Source: Lachnospiraceae bacterium (GTDB lineage: Bacteria > Bacillota > Clostridia > Lachnospirales > Lachnospiraceae). Taken from it: a DNA stretch of 63,867 nucleotides. The notes under the pieces are model-generated. The model made no database searches. It was not told the DNA's origin and saw nothing but the letters and a program-made list of their open reading frames with translations. The stretch is from the NCBI GenBank assembly GCA_009780115.1, contig WRAQ01000013.1:1-63867 (forward strand), written 5' to 3'. The position numbers and the translations under genes are program-made. This document shows, piece by piece, positions 11,801 through 18,518 of this stretch (position 1 is its first letter; every line of letters starts with the position of its first letter).

Positions 11801-13936
11801 AATGGGCATACGATAAGTAACTTAGATATAAACCGCCCGGATTTGGATTATGCGGGATTGTTTGGCGTTAGCAATGGCAGCATCTTTGATTTGAAACTTA
11901 AAAGCGGCACAATAACCGGCCGGGATTATGTTGGAAGTATCGTCGGAAATAATACGGGTATTGTTGAAAACTGCTCGGTTAATAGTTTATCGGTAAATGG
12001 AAGAAACTATGTCGGTGGTTTCGCCGGGAGTACTACCGGGGTAATTAAGCAGTCAAGCACTAATGCTAATGTGAAAGGTTTGAATTACTTCGGCGGCTTT
12101 GCCGGGCAGATTACCGGGGCGGTTGTAGAGCAATGTCATGCCGCCGGAAATGTTGGCGGTACGATATCCGGTACGCCTTATGCGGGCGGCTTTGCCGGGC
12201 TTGTTACCGAAACTAGTATAATACGAAACAGTTATTCTAAGGGGGTAGTTGTTGGCACTAATTTTTCAGCCGGGTTTGCCGGGTTTATTGACTCGGATGA
12301 CGTTAAAATTGAAAACTGTTATACGACATCCCCTAATCCAAATGGGTTTAACAGCAATAATCGGGGAACAATTGTTAATTGCTATTTTGATAAGGCTTTA
12401 ATTGGCGAAGCGAGTACAGACGTAAAGGGGCGTTCGACGAAGGATATGAAAGCACCAGGCACATATGCCGGCTGGGATCAAACGATATGGTTAATCGAAG
12501 CCGGTGAATACCCGGCTTTGCGTGCTGTCCCGGAAATAAATAATGAAAATATAATAGATATTGGGGCGGCAGCACAACTTGATGAAATAAGGCATAACCC
12601 GGATGGGAATTATCGTTTGGTAGCTGATATCGACCTTGGGGGGACAACATGGGTACCGATAAGTACATTCCATGGAATGTTTGATGGGAATGGGCATACA
12701 ATCAGCAATATCAAAGTTAATCAGCCATCAAGTAACAATTCCGGTTTGTTTGGGGTAAATAGAGGTGTAATTAAAAATTTAAAACTTCAAAATGTTGAAA
12801 TGGCCGGTAATAATTATGTCGGCGGTTTAGCGGCATTTAACACAGGCATAATCACAAACTGTTCTGTCGAAGAACTTTCGCTTAGCGGTTCATATTATGT
12901 TGGCGGATTGGTTGGGCAAAATTCACGGGGAGTTATTTCAAATTGCCTGGTTAGCAGTCTATCAATAAACCGGGGCGAGTTTGTAGGCGGGATGGTTGGA
13001 AATAATGTAAGCGGGGCAATTGCAAATTGTTCAGTATCCGGCGGAACTTTAACGGGTCATTCGAGAATTGGCGGTTTTGTTGGTGCTTCATCTTCAAGCA
13101 GCATAATCAGATTATCAAATACCGATGCGGATGTGAGTGGTTCATCTTTTGTAGGCGGCTTTGCCGGGGTACTTAATTCAGGGGTTATTGAACAATGTTT
13201 TGCAACCGGAAATGCTGACGGGACAATAAACATAAGCGGTATAGGTGGTTTTGTGGGTTATGCCTTATCAGCGGTGATGCGGAATTGTTATGCGTTAGGT
13301 AATGTTACCGGCGGAAATGATACGGCGGGTTTTGTTGGCTTTAATTCAGGCTTTACTTACGAAAATTGTTATTCAGCATCGAATCATTTCAGAGGGTTTA
13401 ATGCCTCTAGTTTCGGAACTTTCATAAATTGCTATTTCGATAATGAAAAAATCGGCGGAGTCAGTAATGATGCAAAAGGGCGGACCACCGCAGATATGAA
13501 ACAAATAACCAATACCAGGCCTACTTATGTCGGCTGGGATAGGAATATCTGGTTATTTACCCCCGGTGAGTACCCAACTCTTAGAAATGCCGGATTTAAG
13601 TATGTAAGAACTACGCCATTGATTGCTATCAATACGCCATCATTTAGTTTTATAGATAATTCGGTATTATTAAACTCGCCATTGTATATCATCTTTGATG
13701 AAGCCAGTGTCGGCGGAATTTGGTTGAAAATTGAAGAGAATTATGCCGATGGCTCGGTAAGGGAAATTATCGGTACTCCGGTTGGCTCGAACGAAGAAAG
13801 CGGAGAGTGGACGATGCCGGAGCAAATATACTCAAACGGCGCCCCCGATTTTATAACAATAACAGCTTATAGCGACTCTAAGTTTACAAGGCCGGTTTAC
13901 CGGGTGGCAGTTTATCCGGTTGTCTTTGGAATGTGA
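2807..13936 (+). CDS. Giant secreted C39/papain-like protease with RTX and GLUG repeats
   Basis: The 3709-residue product has AGAAGGAGA before its ATG. Domains in order: signal peptide ~1-28; acidic linker; pro-domain ~110-185; papain/C39-like protease with GSCGP (Cys301), FHNHA (His423) and NIHSGW (~452); RTX-type glycine/aspartate repeats ~585-630; Fn3-like domain ~725-800; an RTX-toxin-like segment ~842-985 with calcium loops such as DINGDGRINSG and DKNSNGIADPGE; a second RTX stretch ~1218-1328; seven GLUG repeats of ~300 residues from ~1335 to ~3600; and a unique tail of ~110 residues. No LPXTG or TM anchor is visible. RTX and GLUG modules are typical of large surface or secreted proteins. 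The combination with an N-terminal protease suggests a calcium-dependent processed adhesin or effector; that role is inferred. It ends an apparent two-gene unit with the TM protein at 2074. Confidence 0.85.
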   Translation: MYKRKIVISLVLIFTLIIGNIPPFYVLSEEASYPQIELIEIDNDESESNDGFSNEDLEIDADSEVDDSLEDYSIDNLFISEETLELLEINVPEDIYYIPESDLPDEIMEHELDFISRFMDKEIDDISFYDTVYDVLGMPTYLLVEFHSGGYAIMLRTTARVMECTYSGRNPYWDFSSEKKVYVGALSYLLEVDGDITNFDGEIISDEVIEVLQEFQELILEDSLEVAEEAFAELIEQAEFMQAQMPFAELAQISSGLMSTSATCDKPIFTHSFSNTINRETILTQPFGYNTTEGGRYQGSCGPIASSMLLNYYSEQVHPNFVAENHKPTIENPDILHEILMKHTGISNGGTYPWDDRDGINSYLRSNLITSELGFYATTHYLLSAGGMIKDKLDAGKPAIVYIINVKDEEGSLNPDITDFHNHAVLAYDYKTIVETIHFWEGLFHPVNTLVNIHSGWHRYCDGYQDLERHKGQPHNHQDDLFISGIFGGPVWLEQCINHDLSNVILDVGEAKVCYRFTCNNCIMSYDAGHDFVLSDGSSGFHNPVCRECGYIGLGYNWVYQLQNSPFSDYIGLPIVKSENGGVIGTSGKSVLAGRPGYDDVITAGSSGDLIIGGPGNNTLKGGAGRDVFVFNLGDGQATIDCYSETESGRDIISFGAGISFSDLIMEPVTREIDGQESYDLEIKFGSGDDRIYISNYSLGDSYRPFAMHFSDGIVLLPKPFLRDVRETSSTPSMTNYRLYWDAVPGAAGYEVYRSTTYSEIYSKIATLNNGSATTYNDAVRKSDIIRYKIRAINGENHFSPYSNIFSIEIHEYFLKKNLNNRFGNSIEYGRKSFGIARRTVSPLIINLNGTGIETLSLNHGVYFDHMGTGFMVQTGWAGPTDGLLVRDINGDGRINSGRHLFGDNTMLKNGTLASNGFEALKDLDDNDDGIFDANDPMFHELYIWIDKNSNGIADPGELISLTEAGIQSIDLNYLNINFFDANGNHHQQISTVTMADETIVDIVDVWFVRDLTDTDTEDKLSVSEDIARLPDIRGFGSVHSLHQAMVRDSTGQLKNLLEQFAAEKNDTVRRNLVPQILYRWSGGNTNIRAMEAFIGERYNGGTGHNAMGVLNNAFNHIADTVYSILMAQTHYRHLYAAMVPIGNDHEKIIYDMSNAAYMIIAEIMNDSESDINLLIDYMMNIYDLALRENFDFSGFRDILAKENVLYGYIADMIKKNTFIGTRGNDTVRGTNGNDAYWYEFGTNTIDGGNGDNTYFFGRNFGTISIIDTSGDNTIVFLSGIKRDDLCINRVAGTTHAEITVDGASGKIVIRNASKFYRLVFMDGDIYDLIEVLPYKDINTAEQLDEIRLDLRNFYRLTTDIDMVGTDFIPLGTNSLPFSGIFNGNGYTISNLNVNRPNLSFNGLFGVSNGNIVNAKLQNVSISGRNYSGSLVGQNNGNISGCSINNILVSGSSYIGGLTGENTGFIEKSSVIEGQVTGTSNYAGGIAGLSNGIIKQTGTNVEVRGSAFAGGFAGRAANAIIAQCYTTGNVQSSNSSSSNIGGFTGNVSGDSLIQNSYSRGNVVASGSISTLGAGFAGNIDNGVRIENCYAISSNPNGFSSNNRGVINNCYFYNGFYFDNTDPKGRSLEEMMMPGTYIGWDTNIWSIEKGRYPVLYAVKDVDSGSNYMEISTIAELNSIRNNMFGDYRLIADIDLENIEWMPIGTTSSPFTGTFDGNGYTISNLNVNRPNLDFNGLFGLNNGSIKNLKLTDVTISGRSYTGSLAGRNNGAITGVLANSISISGNSYTGGLVGDNSGVVEQCLAAKGQVTGFDRYVGGIAGRLNGTIRQSGANVEVIGSSYSGGFVGGAANGSLIQDSYARGNVTGSVLSAAGFAGAIEHDNVRIENSYAISFNFNGFSSNDRGTITNCYYYNVFNLFNTDLKSRSIQEMKTPDTYIDWDTDIWLFETGKLPTLYAVEDTYYSDILADNYVEISTRAELIAINDNLLGNYRLIADIDLGNIAWTPIGTNSSPFAGIFDGNGYTISNLNINRPSSNDVGLFGVNSGVILNAKLMNVTISGGNYVGSLAGRNNGGIGFSSANNISISGNNYLGGLIGDNAGVVVNSLAYWGQVVSGRGNHIGGLAGNTSGRVKQSGASVNVSGAASVGGFTGAAGMNSTIEECYAIGNVIVISANGSAGGFVGKIANNSSISNSYARGSVIAADINSNSSAAGFAGFIESDIVKIENCYSASSHRNGFAVENRTGITNCYFDNDVINGVNPDLRGRTTNEMKTPDTYVGWDDNIWIFEPGQYPVLNAVTEINIKDREFISITTTAQLIAVSQNLSGNYRLMANIDLRNTSWTPIGTDTSPFTGIFDGNGFTISNLNVNRPNSHYSGLFGLNAGRIENLKLNNVVIVSRESMGSIAGENKGTIKNCSVTNVSISGSRVAGGLVGGNSGLITNCFVSGGLGVTGTGFNIGGLTGTTTGRIRQSGTNINVSGSYWTGGLAGQMSGAFIEQCYATGSVSGADAGGLVGYVDSDSIIRNSYAWINEMEFVGRVERNGFLSIENCYFISTNPYGFSYDSNINISNSYFDNDVISNINTSSNGRSTKEMKTPETYAGWDAAIWLIEAGAYPTLIAVPDMGPVYTEISTAAQLRAVNQNLSGNYRLVSDIDLRNEAWIPIGTNTTPFWGIFDGNGYTISNLYYPGSDNAGLFGVNRGSILNLNFDNVVISGQNNAGSIAGNNRGALRNLTVSNITISGRDYVGGLVGNNAGLITGCLVRWGPGVSGTGSYIGGLAGNTSGRIMKSGTNVNVDGANYVGGFVGNATGTNAILEQCYATGDVNGLDFVGGFIGSASNRSVMENCYAKGNTAANNNTGGFAGYIVNNTVKFENCYTISNNPNGFNFNNNGIIISCYFDNEVINGSNNDAKGRSTKEIKTPSTYINWDGNIWNFSSGEYPVLNAVPEIGIPQIEFMTVSTVAELSAINQNLSGNYRLIANINLADVAWIPLGASNEPFIGIFDGNGHTISNLDINRPDLDYAGLFGVSNGSIFDLKLKSGTITGRDYVGSIVGNNTGIVENCSVNSLSVNGRNYVGGFAGSTTGVIKQSSTNANVKGLNYFGGFAGQITGAVVEQCHAAGNVGGTISGTPYAGGFAGLVTETSIIRNSYSKGVVVGTNFSAGFAGFIDSDDVKIENCYTTSPNPNGFNSNNRGTIVNCYFDKALIGEASTDVKGRSTKDMKAPGTYAGWDQTIWLIEAGEYPALRAVPEINNENIIDIGAAAQLDEIRHNPDGNYRLVADIDLGGTTWVPISTFHGMFDGNGHTISNIKVNQPSSNNSGLFGVNRGVIKNLKLQNVEMAGNNYVGGLAAFNTGIITNCSVEELSLSGSYYVGGLVGQNSRGVISNCLVSSLSINRGEFVGGMVGNNVSGAIANCSVSGGTLTGHSRIGGFVGASSSSSIIRLSNTDADVSGSSFVGGFAGVLNSGVIEQCFATGNADGTINISGIGGFVGYALSAVMRNCYALGNVTGGNDTAGFVGFNSGFTYENCYSASNHFRGFNASSFGTFINCYFDNEKIGGVSNDAKGRTTADMKQITNTRPTYVGWDRNIWLFTPGEYPTLRNAGFKYVRTTPLIAINTPSFSFIDNSVLLNSPLYIIFDEASVGGIWLKIEENYADGSVREIIGTPVGSNEESGEWTMPEQIYSNGAPDFITITAYSDSKFTRPVYRVAVYPVVFGM
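6811..13600 (+). repeat. Seven ~300-residue GLUG repeat units inside the giant gene
   Basis: Units begin near 6811, 7802, 8707, 9712, 10670, 11648 and 12544. Each opens with a line like AQLxAIxxNLxGNYRLIADIDL, then FDGNGYTISNL, then several GLUG-type G-rich turns, and closes with NCYFDN, GRSTKEMKTP, a W-D-x-x-I-W motif and YPxLxAV. The units differ clearly at DNA level, so the expansion is not recent. Confidence 0.85.
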
Positions 13937-13954
13937 AATCTTTTCGCCCGATAC

Positions 13955-13983
13955 TTGCATAACCATACAATTTCTGGTAATAT
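13955..13983 (+). promoter_or_regulatory. Promoter for rubrerythrin
   Basis: TTGCAT at 13955-13960 and TATA-like TAATAT at 13978-13983 are separated by 17 bp, a good sigma-A promoter about 45 bp before the ATG. It gives rubrerythrin its own transcript, separate from the giant gene. Confidence 0.7.
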
Positions 13984-14029
13984 TTAAAAGTGTAAGAATG
14001 GCAGTGATAATTGTAAAAAGGAGAAAATT

Positions 14030-14572
14030 ATGGCTAATTTAAAAGGAACAAAAACTGAAAAAAACTTGATGGAAGCATTTGCCGGTGAAAGCATGGCCCG
14101 CAATAAATATACATATTTTGCCGGAAAAGCAAAAAAAGAAGGCTATGAACAAATCGCGGCTTTTTTTGAAGAAACTGCCCTAAATGAAAAAGAACATGCC
14201 AAACTTTGGTTCAAATTGTTATGCGGCGGGGAAGTCCCTTCGACAGTCGAAAATTTGACTGCTGCCGCTGACGGCGAAAATGAAGAATGGACTGATATGT
14301 ACAAGCGCATGGCGGAAGAAGCGCGGGCGGAAGGATTTGATGAAATTGCTTTCTTGTTTGAAGGTGTCGGCAAAATTGAAAAGCATCATGAAGAGCGTTA
14401 CCGCATTTTGCTGAAAAATGTCGAAGACGGCACCGTCTTTAAGAAAAATCAAAAGAGTGTCTGGATTTGCCGGAACTGCGGCCATCTTGTTGACTTTGAG
14501 TGTGCCCCGCCGAAGTGTCCTGTCTGCGCCCACCCCCAAGCTTATTTTGAGCTTAAGGTAATAAACTATTAA
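14030..14572 (+). CDS. rbr: Rubrerythrin (peroxide reductase)
   Basis: The 180-residue cytoplasmic protein reduces hydrogen peroxide in anaerobes using a diiron site and a rubredoxin-type iron. The N-terminal ferritin-like four-helix domain (~1-140) shows the paired glutamates of [26 protein letters not shown] and the later EKHHEERY. The C-terminal domain has two CxxC pairs (CRNCGH and CPVCAHPQ) for the Fe(SCys)4 centre. The usual short linker between the pairs reads DFECAPPK. Length is normal for the family. AAAGGAGA precedes the ATG. An E3 palindrome follows the stop. Confidence 0.95.
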   Translation: MANLKGTKTEKNLMEAFAGESMARNKYTYFAGKAKKEGYEQIAAFFEETALNEKEHAKLWFKLLCGGEVPSTVENLTAAADGENEEWTDMYKRMAEEARAEGFDEIAFLFEGVGKIEKHHEERYRILLKNVEDGTVFKKNQKSVWICRNCGHLVDFECAPPKCPVCAHPQAYFELKVINY

Positions 14573-14576
14573 AATA

Positions 14577-14644
14577 GAGTTTGCTACGCAAACTCTTGCG
14601 CCGCTTCTTAGAGAATTGCAAGTAATTCTCCATAAATGATTCAC
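14577..14644 (+). repeat. Palindromic element E3, intergenic copy
   Basis: Two hairpins, GAGTTTGCTACGCAAACTC and GAGAATTGCAAGTAATTCTC, are followed by CATAAATGATTCAC. Related copies lie at 31692, 39707, 43590, 51221 and, more weakly, 62681. The hairpins may also end rubrerythrin transcription, although no strong T-run follows. Confidence 0.7.
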
Positions 14645-14666
14645 TTGGCCCGCGTGTGAGGACAGC

Positions 14667-16508
14667 ATGAAACAATCTATTAGAACCGCTTATTTTTCCC
14701 CGAAACAGAAAGGTACTATTGTAGAAGCAAAAAGTGTTTCTTTTAATACCGGTCAGGTCAGCGGGAAAGATAGCGGGGTAATTATATATGACGGCAACAA
14801 CAATTCTTATCGTTTCCCTTTTTCCGAAAGAGGGAAACGAGGTTGTTTATATGGCTTAAAAGTTTATCTTGAAGTGACGGAAAAACATACCTATCTTTTT
14901 TATCAGGGAAATGAAACCTTTGTTGACAAAGATGCCAGAATTATCCATGGGAATGATGTTTGGGGGCAGGATAGTCATGACAAATTGCGGGCGGGGTTTT
15001 ATCTTGACGATTTTGAGTGGGAAAAGGGGGCGCATGATTCGCATTCATATTCTAATACGGTGATTTATGGCTTGAATGTGCGTGCTTTTACCATGCACCG
15101 CAGTTCGCAGGTGAAGAAAAAAGGTACTTTTGCCGGAGTTTGCGAGAAAACCCCTTATTTATGTGATTTAGGCATTACCGCGCTTTTGCTAATGCCGGCT
15201 TATGATTTTAATGAATATGAAACAATTATTGACAAAAAAAGCGGCAATGAAATAGTCCGGCTTAATTGCTGGGGGTTCAAAGAAAGTTTTTATTATGCCC
15301 CCAAAAGTTCCTTTGCCGGAGATGAGCGCCCGGATTTTGCCTTTAAATCAATGGTAAAAACCCTGCACCAAAATGGCCTTGAAGTTTATATGTATTTTTA
15401 TTTTCCGCCGGAATTTAACCGGGCGGATATTCTTGATATATTACGTTTTTGGGTAATCGAATATCACCTTGACGGTTTTCATCTTCTTGGGATTGATATC
15501 CCGCTTAAGCTGATTACTCAAGATGAGGTTCTTTCGGGGACAAAAATTATCTATAATGAATATGCTTACTGGGAAGAAAAACCCCGTTACAAAAATACCG
15601 GTGTTTTCCGCGACCACTTCAAAACTGAAGTACGCCGTTTTTTGAAAGGTGATGAGGATAAAACTAACGCTTTTCTTTATCATCACCGAAATCTTCCTGC
15701 CAACCGGGGCAGTATCAATTATTTGGCTAATTATGACGGGTTTTCCCTTTATGATATGACTGCTTATGACCAAAAAAGAAATGAGCCGAATTTGGAAGCA
15801 AACCATGACGGCACGAATTATAATTATAGTTGGAATTGCGGGGTTGAAGGGCCAAGCCGCAAAAAATCAATTGTTGCCTTACGGACAAAGCAGCTTAAAA
15901 ATGCTTTATCGTTGTTACTTCTTTCTCAAGGCACCCCTTTCATTTTTAGCGGCGATGAATTTGGCAATACCCGTAATGGCAATAATAACGCTTACTGTCA
16001 TGATAATGAGACCGGCTGGGTGAAATGGCCGGCGAATATATTTGGCCGGGAACTTTTAAGTTTTACAAAAGAGTTAATCAGCTTTCGCAAAAAACATCCG
16101 CTTCTTCACCTGCCTGCCGAATTAAAGCTGCTTGATTGGAAAAGGTGCGGTTTCCCTGATATTTCATATCATGGCGAAGAGGCTTTTCGCCCCGACCTTA
16201 ACCCCTATAGCCGGACGGTGGGAATTAAGCTTTGTGGTTTGTATGCCGAGCGGGAAAATAAACAGAAAGATGATTTTATTTTCATTGCAATCAATATGCA
16301 TTGGCAGATAAAATCACTTGCATTACCAAATCTGCCGAAGGATTTATCATGGTGTTTGGTCTATTCAACTGATGAAAGGGAACCGAAAATCAAGTTATCC
16401 GAAACCGTAACTTCAAATAGTAACAAGCTATCAACAAAATCAGAAAATATCGTTATGGGGGAGAGAAGTATATGTGTGCTAATTTCAGCTCCTTCTTTAA
16501 ACACTTAA
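14667..16508 (+). CDS. GlgX/pullulanase-like GH13 protein with altered active site
   Basis: The 613-residue protein resembles glycogen debranching enzymes: an N-terminal early-set-like domain (~1-120), a TIM barrel from YGLNVRAFTMH (~130) to GWVKW (~450), and a C-terminal beta domain. ANHDGTNYNYSWNCG.EG and SGDEFGNTRNGNNNAYC are typical GlgX stretches. In active GH13 enzymes the fourth conserved region reads DGFRFD; here it is DGFHLL (residues 269-274), so both the conserved Arg and the Asp nucleophile are gone. The His in the HD pair is also replaced (NYDGFSLYD). It therefore probably does not hydrolyse glucans as classical GH13 does and may bind glycogen or act structurally. GAGGA lies just before the ATG. 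It overlaps the next gene by 37 bp. Confidence 0.8.
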   Translation: MKQSIRTAYFSPKQKGTIVEAKSVSFNTGQVSGKDSGVIIYDGNNNSYRFPFSERGKRGCLYGLKVYLEVTEKHTYLFYQGNETFVDKDARIIHGNDVWGQDSHDKLRAGFYLDDFEWEKGAHDSHSYSNTVIYGLNVRAFTMHRSSQVKKKGTFAGVCEKTPYLCDLGITALLLMPAYDFNEYETIIDKKSGNEIVRLNCWGFKESFYYAPKSSFAGDERPDFAFKSMVKTLHQNGLEVYMYFYFPPEFNRADILDILRFWVIEYHLDGFHLLGIDIPLKLITQDEVLSGTKIIYNEYAYWEEKPRYKNTGVFRDHFKTEVRRFLKGDEDKTNAFLYHHRNLPANRGSINYLANYDGFSLYDMTAYDQKRNEPNLEANHDGTNYNYSWNCGVEGPSRKKSIVALRTKQLKNALSLLLLSQGTPFIFSGDEFGNTRNGNNNAYCHDNETGWVKWPANIFGRELLSFTKELISFRKKHPLLHLPAELKLLDWKRCGFPDISYHGEEAFRPDLNPYSRTVGIKLCGLYAERENKQKDDFIFIAINMHWQIKSLALPNLPKDLSWCLVYSTDEREPKIKLSETVTSNSNKLSTKSENIVMGERSICVLISAPSLNT

Positions 16509-17038
16509 AAACGGTTCTTTATCATCGTCACCTCGTTTTGATTGGTTGTTTTAAGATTGGTTTGTTTAAACAAGGGTTGCTCCACGACTTATCAAAATTC
16601 AGCCCGGCCGAATTTTGGGTTGGGGTAAAATATTTTCAAGGCACGCAAAGCCCCAACAATGGTGAACGCCGGGATTTAGGTTATTCCAGTGCCTGGCTTC
16701 ATCACAAAGGCAGGAACAAACACCATTATGAATATTGGATTGATTATTCTACTCGTGTACCCGGGGGAGTGGCTCCGGTGCCGATGCCGCTTAAGTATGT
16801 TGCCGAAATGCTGATGGACCGGGTTGCGGCCTGTAAAGTTTACAATCACGGCAATTATACCAATGATACGGCGCTTAAATATTATCAAAGCGGTAAAGAC
16901 CCGGCCCCAATCCACCAGGACACCCGCAAGCTTTTGGAGTTTTTGTTGCATAAACTTGCGGATGAGGGCGAGAAACAGACTTATATATATCTAAAAAAGA
17001 TGCTGAAAGCGAAAGCATGTTGCAGAGAGAATATATAG
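16472..17038 (+). CDS. DUF5662 family protein
   Basis: The 188-residue protein has no known function. It contains KHLKTVLYHRHLV, LLHDLSKFSPAEF, GYSSAWLHHKGRNKHHYEYW and PLKYVAEMLMDRVAA, matching my memory of DUF5662 proteins of Clostridia. The HDLSKF and HHKGRNKHH clusters look like metal-binding histidines of an HD-like fold, which is inference. The ATG follows GGGGGAGAGAAG and sits inside the end of the GH13 gene, so translation is probably coupled. Confidence 0.8.
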   Translation: MCANFSSFFKHLKTVLYHRHLVLIGCFKIGLFKQGLLHDLSKFSPAEFWVGVKYFQGTQSPNNGERRDLGYSSAWLHHKGRNKHHYEYWIDYSTRVPGGVAPVPMPLKYVAEMLMDRVAACKVYNHGNYTNDTALKYYQSGKDPAPIHQDTRKLLEFLLHKLADEGEKQTYIYLKKMLKAKACCRENI

Positions 17039-17066
17039 ATGCCCGCGCGGAAACACGGAAATAGAG

Positions 17067-17095
17067 TTGACGAAGTAATTATCAAATGATAAAAT
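17067..17095 (+). promoter_or_regulatory. Promoter for trpS
   Basis: TTGACG (17067-17072) and TAAAAT (17090-17095) are 17 bp apart, ~20 bp before the GGAGG box and start of trpS. The leader is far too short for a T-box. Confidence 0.75.
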
Positions 17096-17114
17096 TTACA
17101 GTGGAGGATTTACA

Positions 17115-18125
17115 ATGATAGACGGAAAAACAGTCCTATTTAGCGGGATGCAAGCGACCGGGAGTGTCCTGCAGTTAGGAAATTATTTGGGTGCGCTCAA
17201 AAATTGGGTGACTTTAAGCAAAGAATATGAAAGCTTTTTTTCGGTAGTTGATTTGCATTCGATTACGATTAGGCAGGAGGCGGCCGCACTTAGAAGCGGC
17301 GCCCGCAATATCTTGATGCTTTATATTGCTGCCGGCCTTGACCCCGAAAAAGCCTGTATTTATTATCAGTCGCATGTCCCGGCTCATTCAGAATTAGCCT
17401 GGATTCTTAATTGCTTTACCTATATGGGTGAACTTAACCGGATGACCCAGTTTAAAGATAAATCGGCAAAACATGAAGCAAATCTTAATGCCGGGCTTTA
17501 TACCTACCCGATTTTGCAGGCGGCGGATATCTTGCTTTATCAGGCAGACTTGGTCCCGATTGGCAAAGACCAAAAACAGCATATTGAACTTTGCCGTGAT
17601 ATTGCCCAGCGTTTCAATGCAATTTATGGTGATGTATTTACGGTTCCCGAAGCATACTTTGGCAAAGCCGGTGCGAAAATTCAAAGTTTGCAAGAGCCGG
17701 AGAAAAAAATGTCCAAATCGGATGAGAATATTAATGCCAGTATTTTCTTGATGGACGACCGTGATACGATAATCCGCAAGTTTAAGAAAGCCGTCACTGA
17801 CAATTTTGCCGAAATAAAATATGACCCGGAAAATCAACCCGGAATAAGCAACCTTTTAGATATTTATACCCTCTTCAGCGGAAAATCTATCGAAGAAACA
17901 GTTGCTCATTTTCAAGGCGGCGGTTATGGTGACTTCAAATTAGCGGTTGGCGAAGCTGTCGCCGATGGCCTCAAACCCCTGCAGGAGCGCTATAATGAAC
18001 TTAAGGCCGACAAAGAATACATTGACAAAATTATTAAGAACAATGCCGAGAAAGCCTCATACGTAGCAAACAAAACCCTTCGTAAGGTTAAAAAGAAAAT
18101 CGGCTTCCCGGAACTGATAAGATAA
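17115..18125 (+). CDS. trpS: Tryptophan--tRNA ligase
   Basis: The 336-residue cytoplasmic class I aminoacyl-tRNA synthetase charges tRNA-Trp. The HIGH-like signature region is in SGMQATGSVLQLGNYLGAL near the N-terminus and the KMSKS loop is intact (KKMSKSDEN, ~residue 200). Length is normal for bacterial TrpRS. The ATG has TGGAGG 8 bp upstream and a clear promoter, so it appears monocistronic. Its stop is followed immediately by the expanded repeat element at 18131. Confidence 0.95.
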   Translation: MIDGKTVLFSGMQATGSVLQLGNYLGALKNWVTLSKEYESFFSVVDLHSITIRQEAAALRSGARNILMLYIAAGLDPEKACIYYQSHVPAHSELAWILNCFTYMGELNRMTQFKDKSAKHEANLNAGLYTYPILQAADILLYQADLVPIGKDQKQHIELCRDIAQRFNAIYGDVFTVPEAYFGKAGAKIQSLQEPEKKMSKSDENINASIFLMDDRDTIIRKFKKAVTDNFAEIKYDPENQPGISNLLDIYTLFSGKSIEETVAHFQGGGYGDFKLAVGEAVADGLKPLQERYNELKADKEYIDKIIKNNAEKASYVANKTLRKVKKKIGFPELIR

Positions 18126-18130
18126 ATTAT

Positions 18131-18299
18131 TAAGTAAGTCAGCCAAAAACATCTCACAAGAACGTGAGTAAGTTAGCCAAAAGCATCTCGCAGAAACGTA
18201 AGTAAGTCAGCCAAAAGCATCTCGCAGAAACGTAAGTAAGACAGCCAAAACATCTCACAGGAACGTAAGTAAGTCAGCCAAAAACATTTCGCAGGAGCC
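18131..18299 (+). repeat. Left 34-bp tandem array of element A
   Basis: Five direct units start at 18131, 18165, 18199, 18233 and 18266. Each reads like TAAGTAAGTCAGCCAAAAGC followed by ATCTCGCAGAAACG. The fourth unit is one base shorter. There are no spacers, so it is not a CRISPR. Confidence 0.95.
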
Positions 18300-18365
18300 T
18301 TAGGCCGCCTTCTTCCCGAGATAAAATCTATCGCATAAGCCAATTAGGCCATAGCGACGGAGAAA

Positions 18366-18489
18366 GTTTATTGTCTGACTTACGTAAGAAGTAAAAAAAG
18401 TTTATTACCTGACTTACGTAAGAAGTAAAAAAAGTTTATTACCTGACTTACGTAAGAAGTAAAAAAAGTTTATCGTCTTCCTTACGTAA
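18366..18489 (+). repeat. Right 34-bp tandem array of element A
   Basis: Units start at 18366, 18400, 18434 and 18468 (the last partial), each GTTTATTACCTGACTTACGT followed by AAGAAGTAAAAAAA. The two middle units are identical, suggesting recent slippage or unequal exchange. Confidence 0.95.
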
Positions 18490-18518
18490 AAAAACAAAAT
18501 AAAGTATAGAATAAAATT

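Larger units (their letters stand above)
18131..18489 (+). repeat. Element A, copy 1, with both ends amplified
   Basis: This fills most of the gene-free stretch 18126-18518. The core (about 18266-18399) matches the other A copies: CTTAGGCCGCCTTCTTCCC, an AT-rich middle, AATTAGGCC and GGAGAAAGTTTATT. The left end (TAAGTCAG) is repeated five times and the right end (CTGACTTA) four times, both with a 34-bp period. The two ends are inverted repeats of each other. Confidence 0.9.

Noticed and set aside
6811-13600. DNA-level tandem repeat or CRISPR in the giant gene
   Set aside because: The similarity is mainly at protein level (GLUG units of ~300 residues) inside one open frame.
14667-16508. Active pullulanase/glycogen debranching enzyme call
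   Set aside because: The conserved Arg and the Asp nucleophile are replaced, so an active-enzyme name would be misleading.
17041-17114. T-box leader for trpS
   Set aside because: The promoter lies only about 20 bp before the ribosome binding site, leaving no room for a T-box.
18131-18489. CRISPR array
   Set aside because: The 34-bp units are strictly tandem with no unique spacers, and the same ends occur in other copies of an intergenic element.
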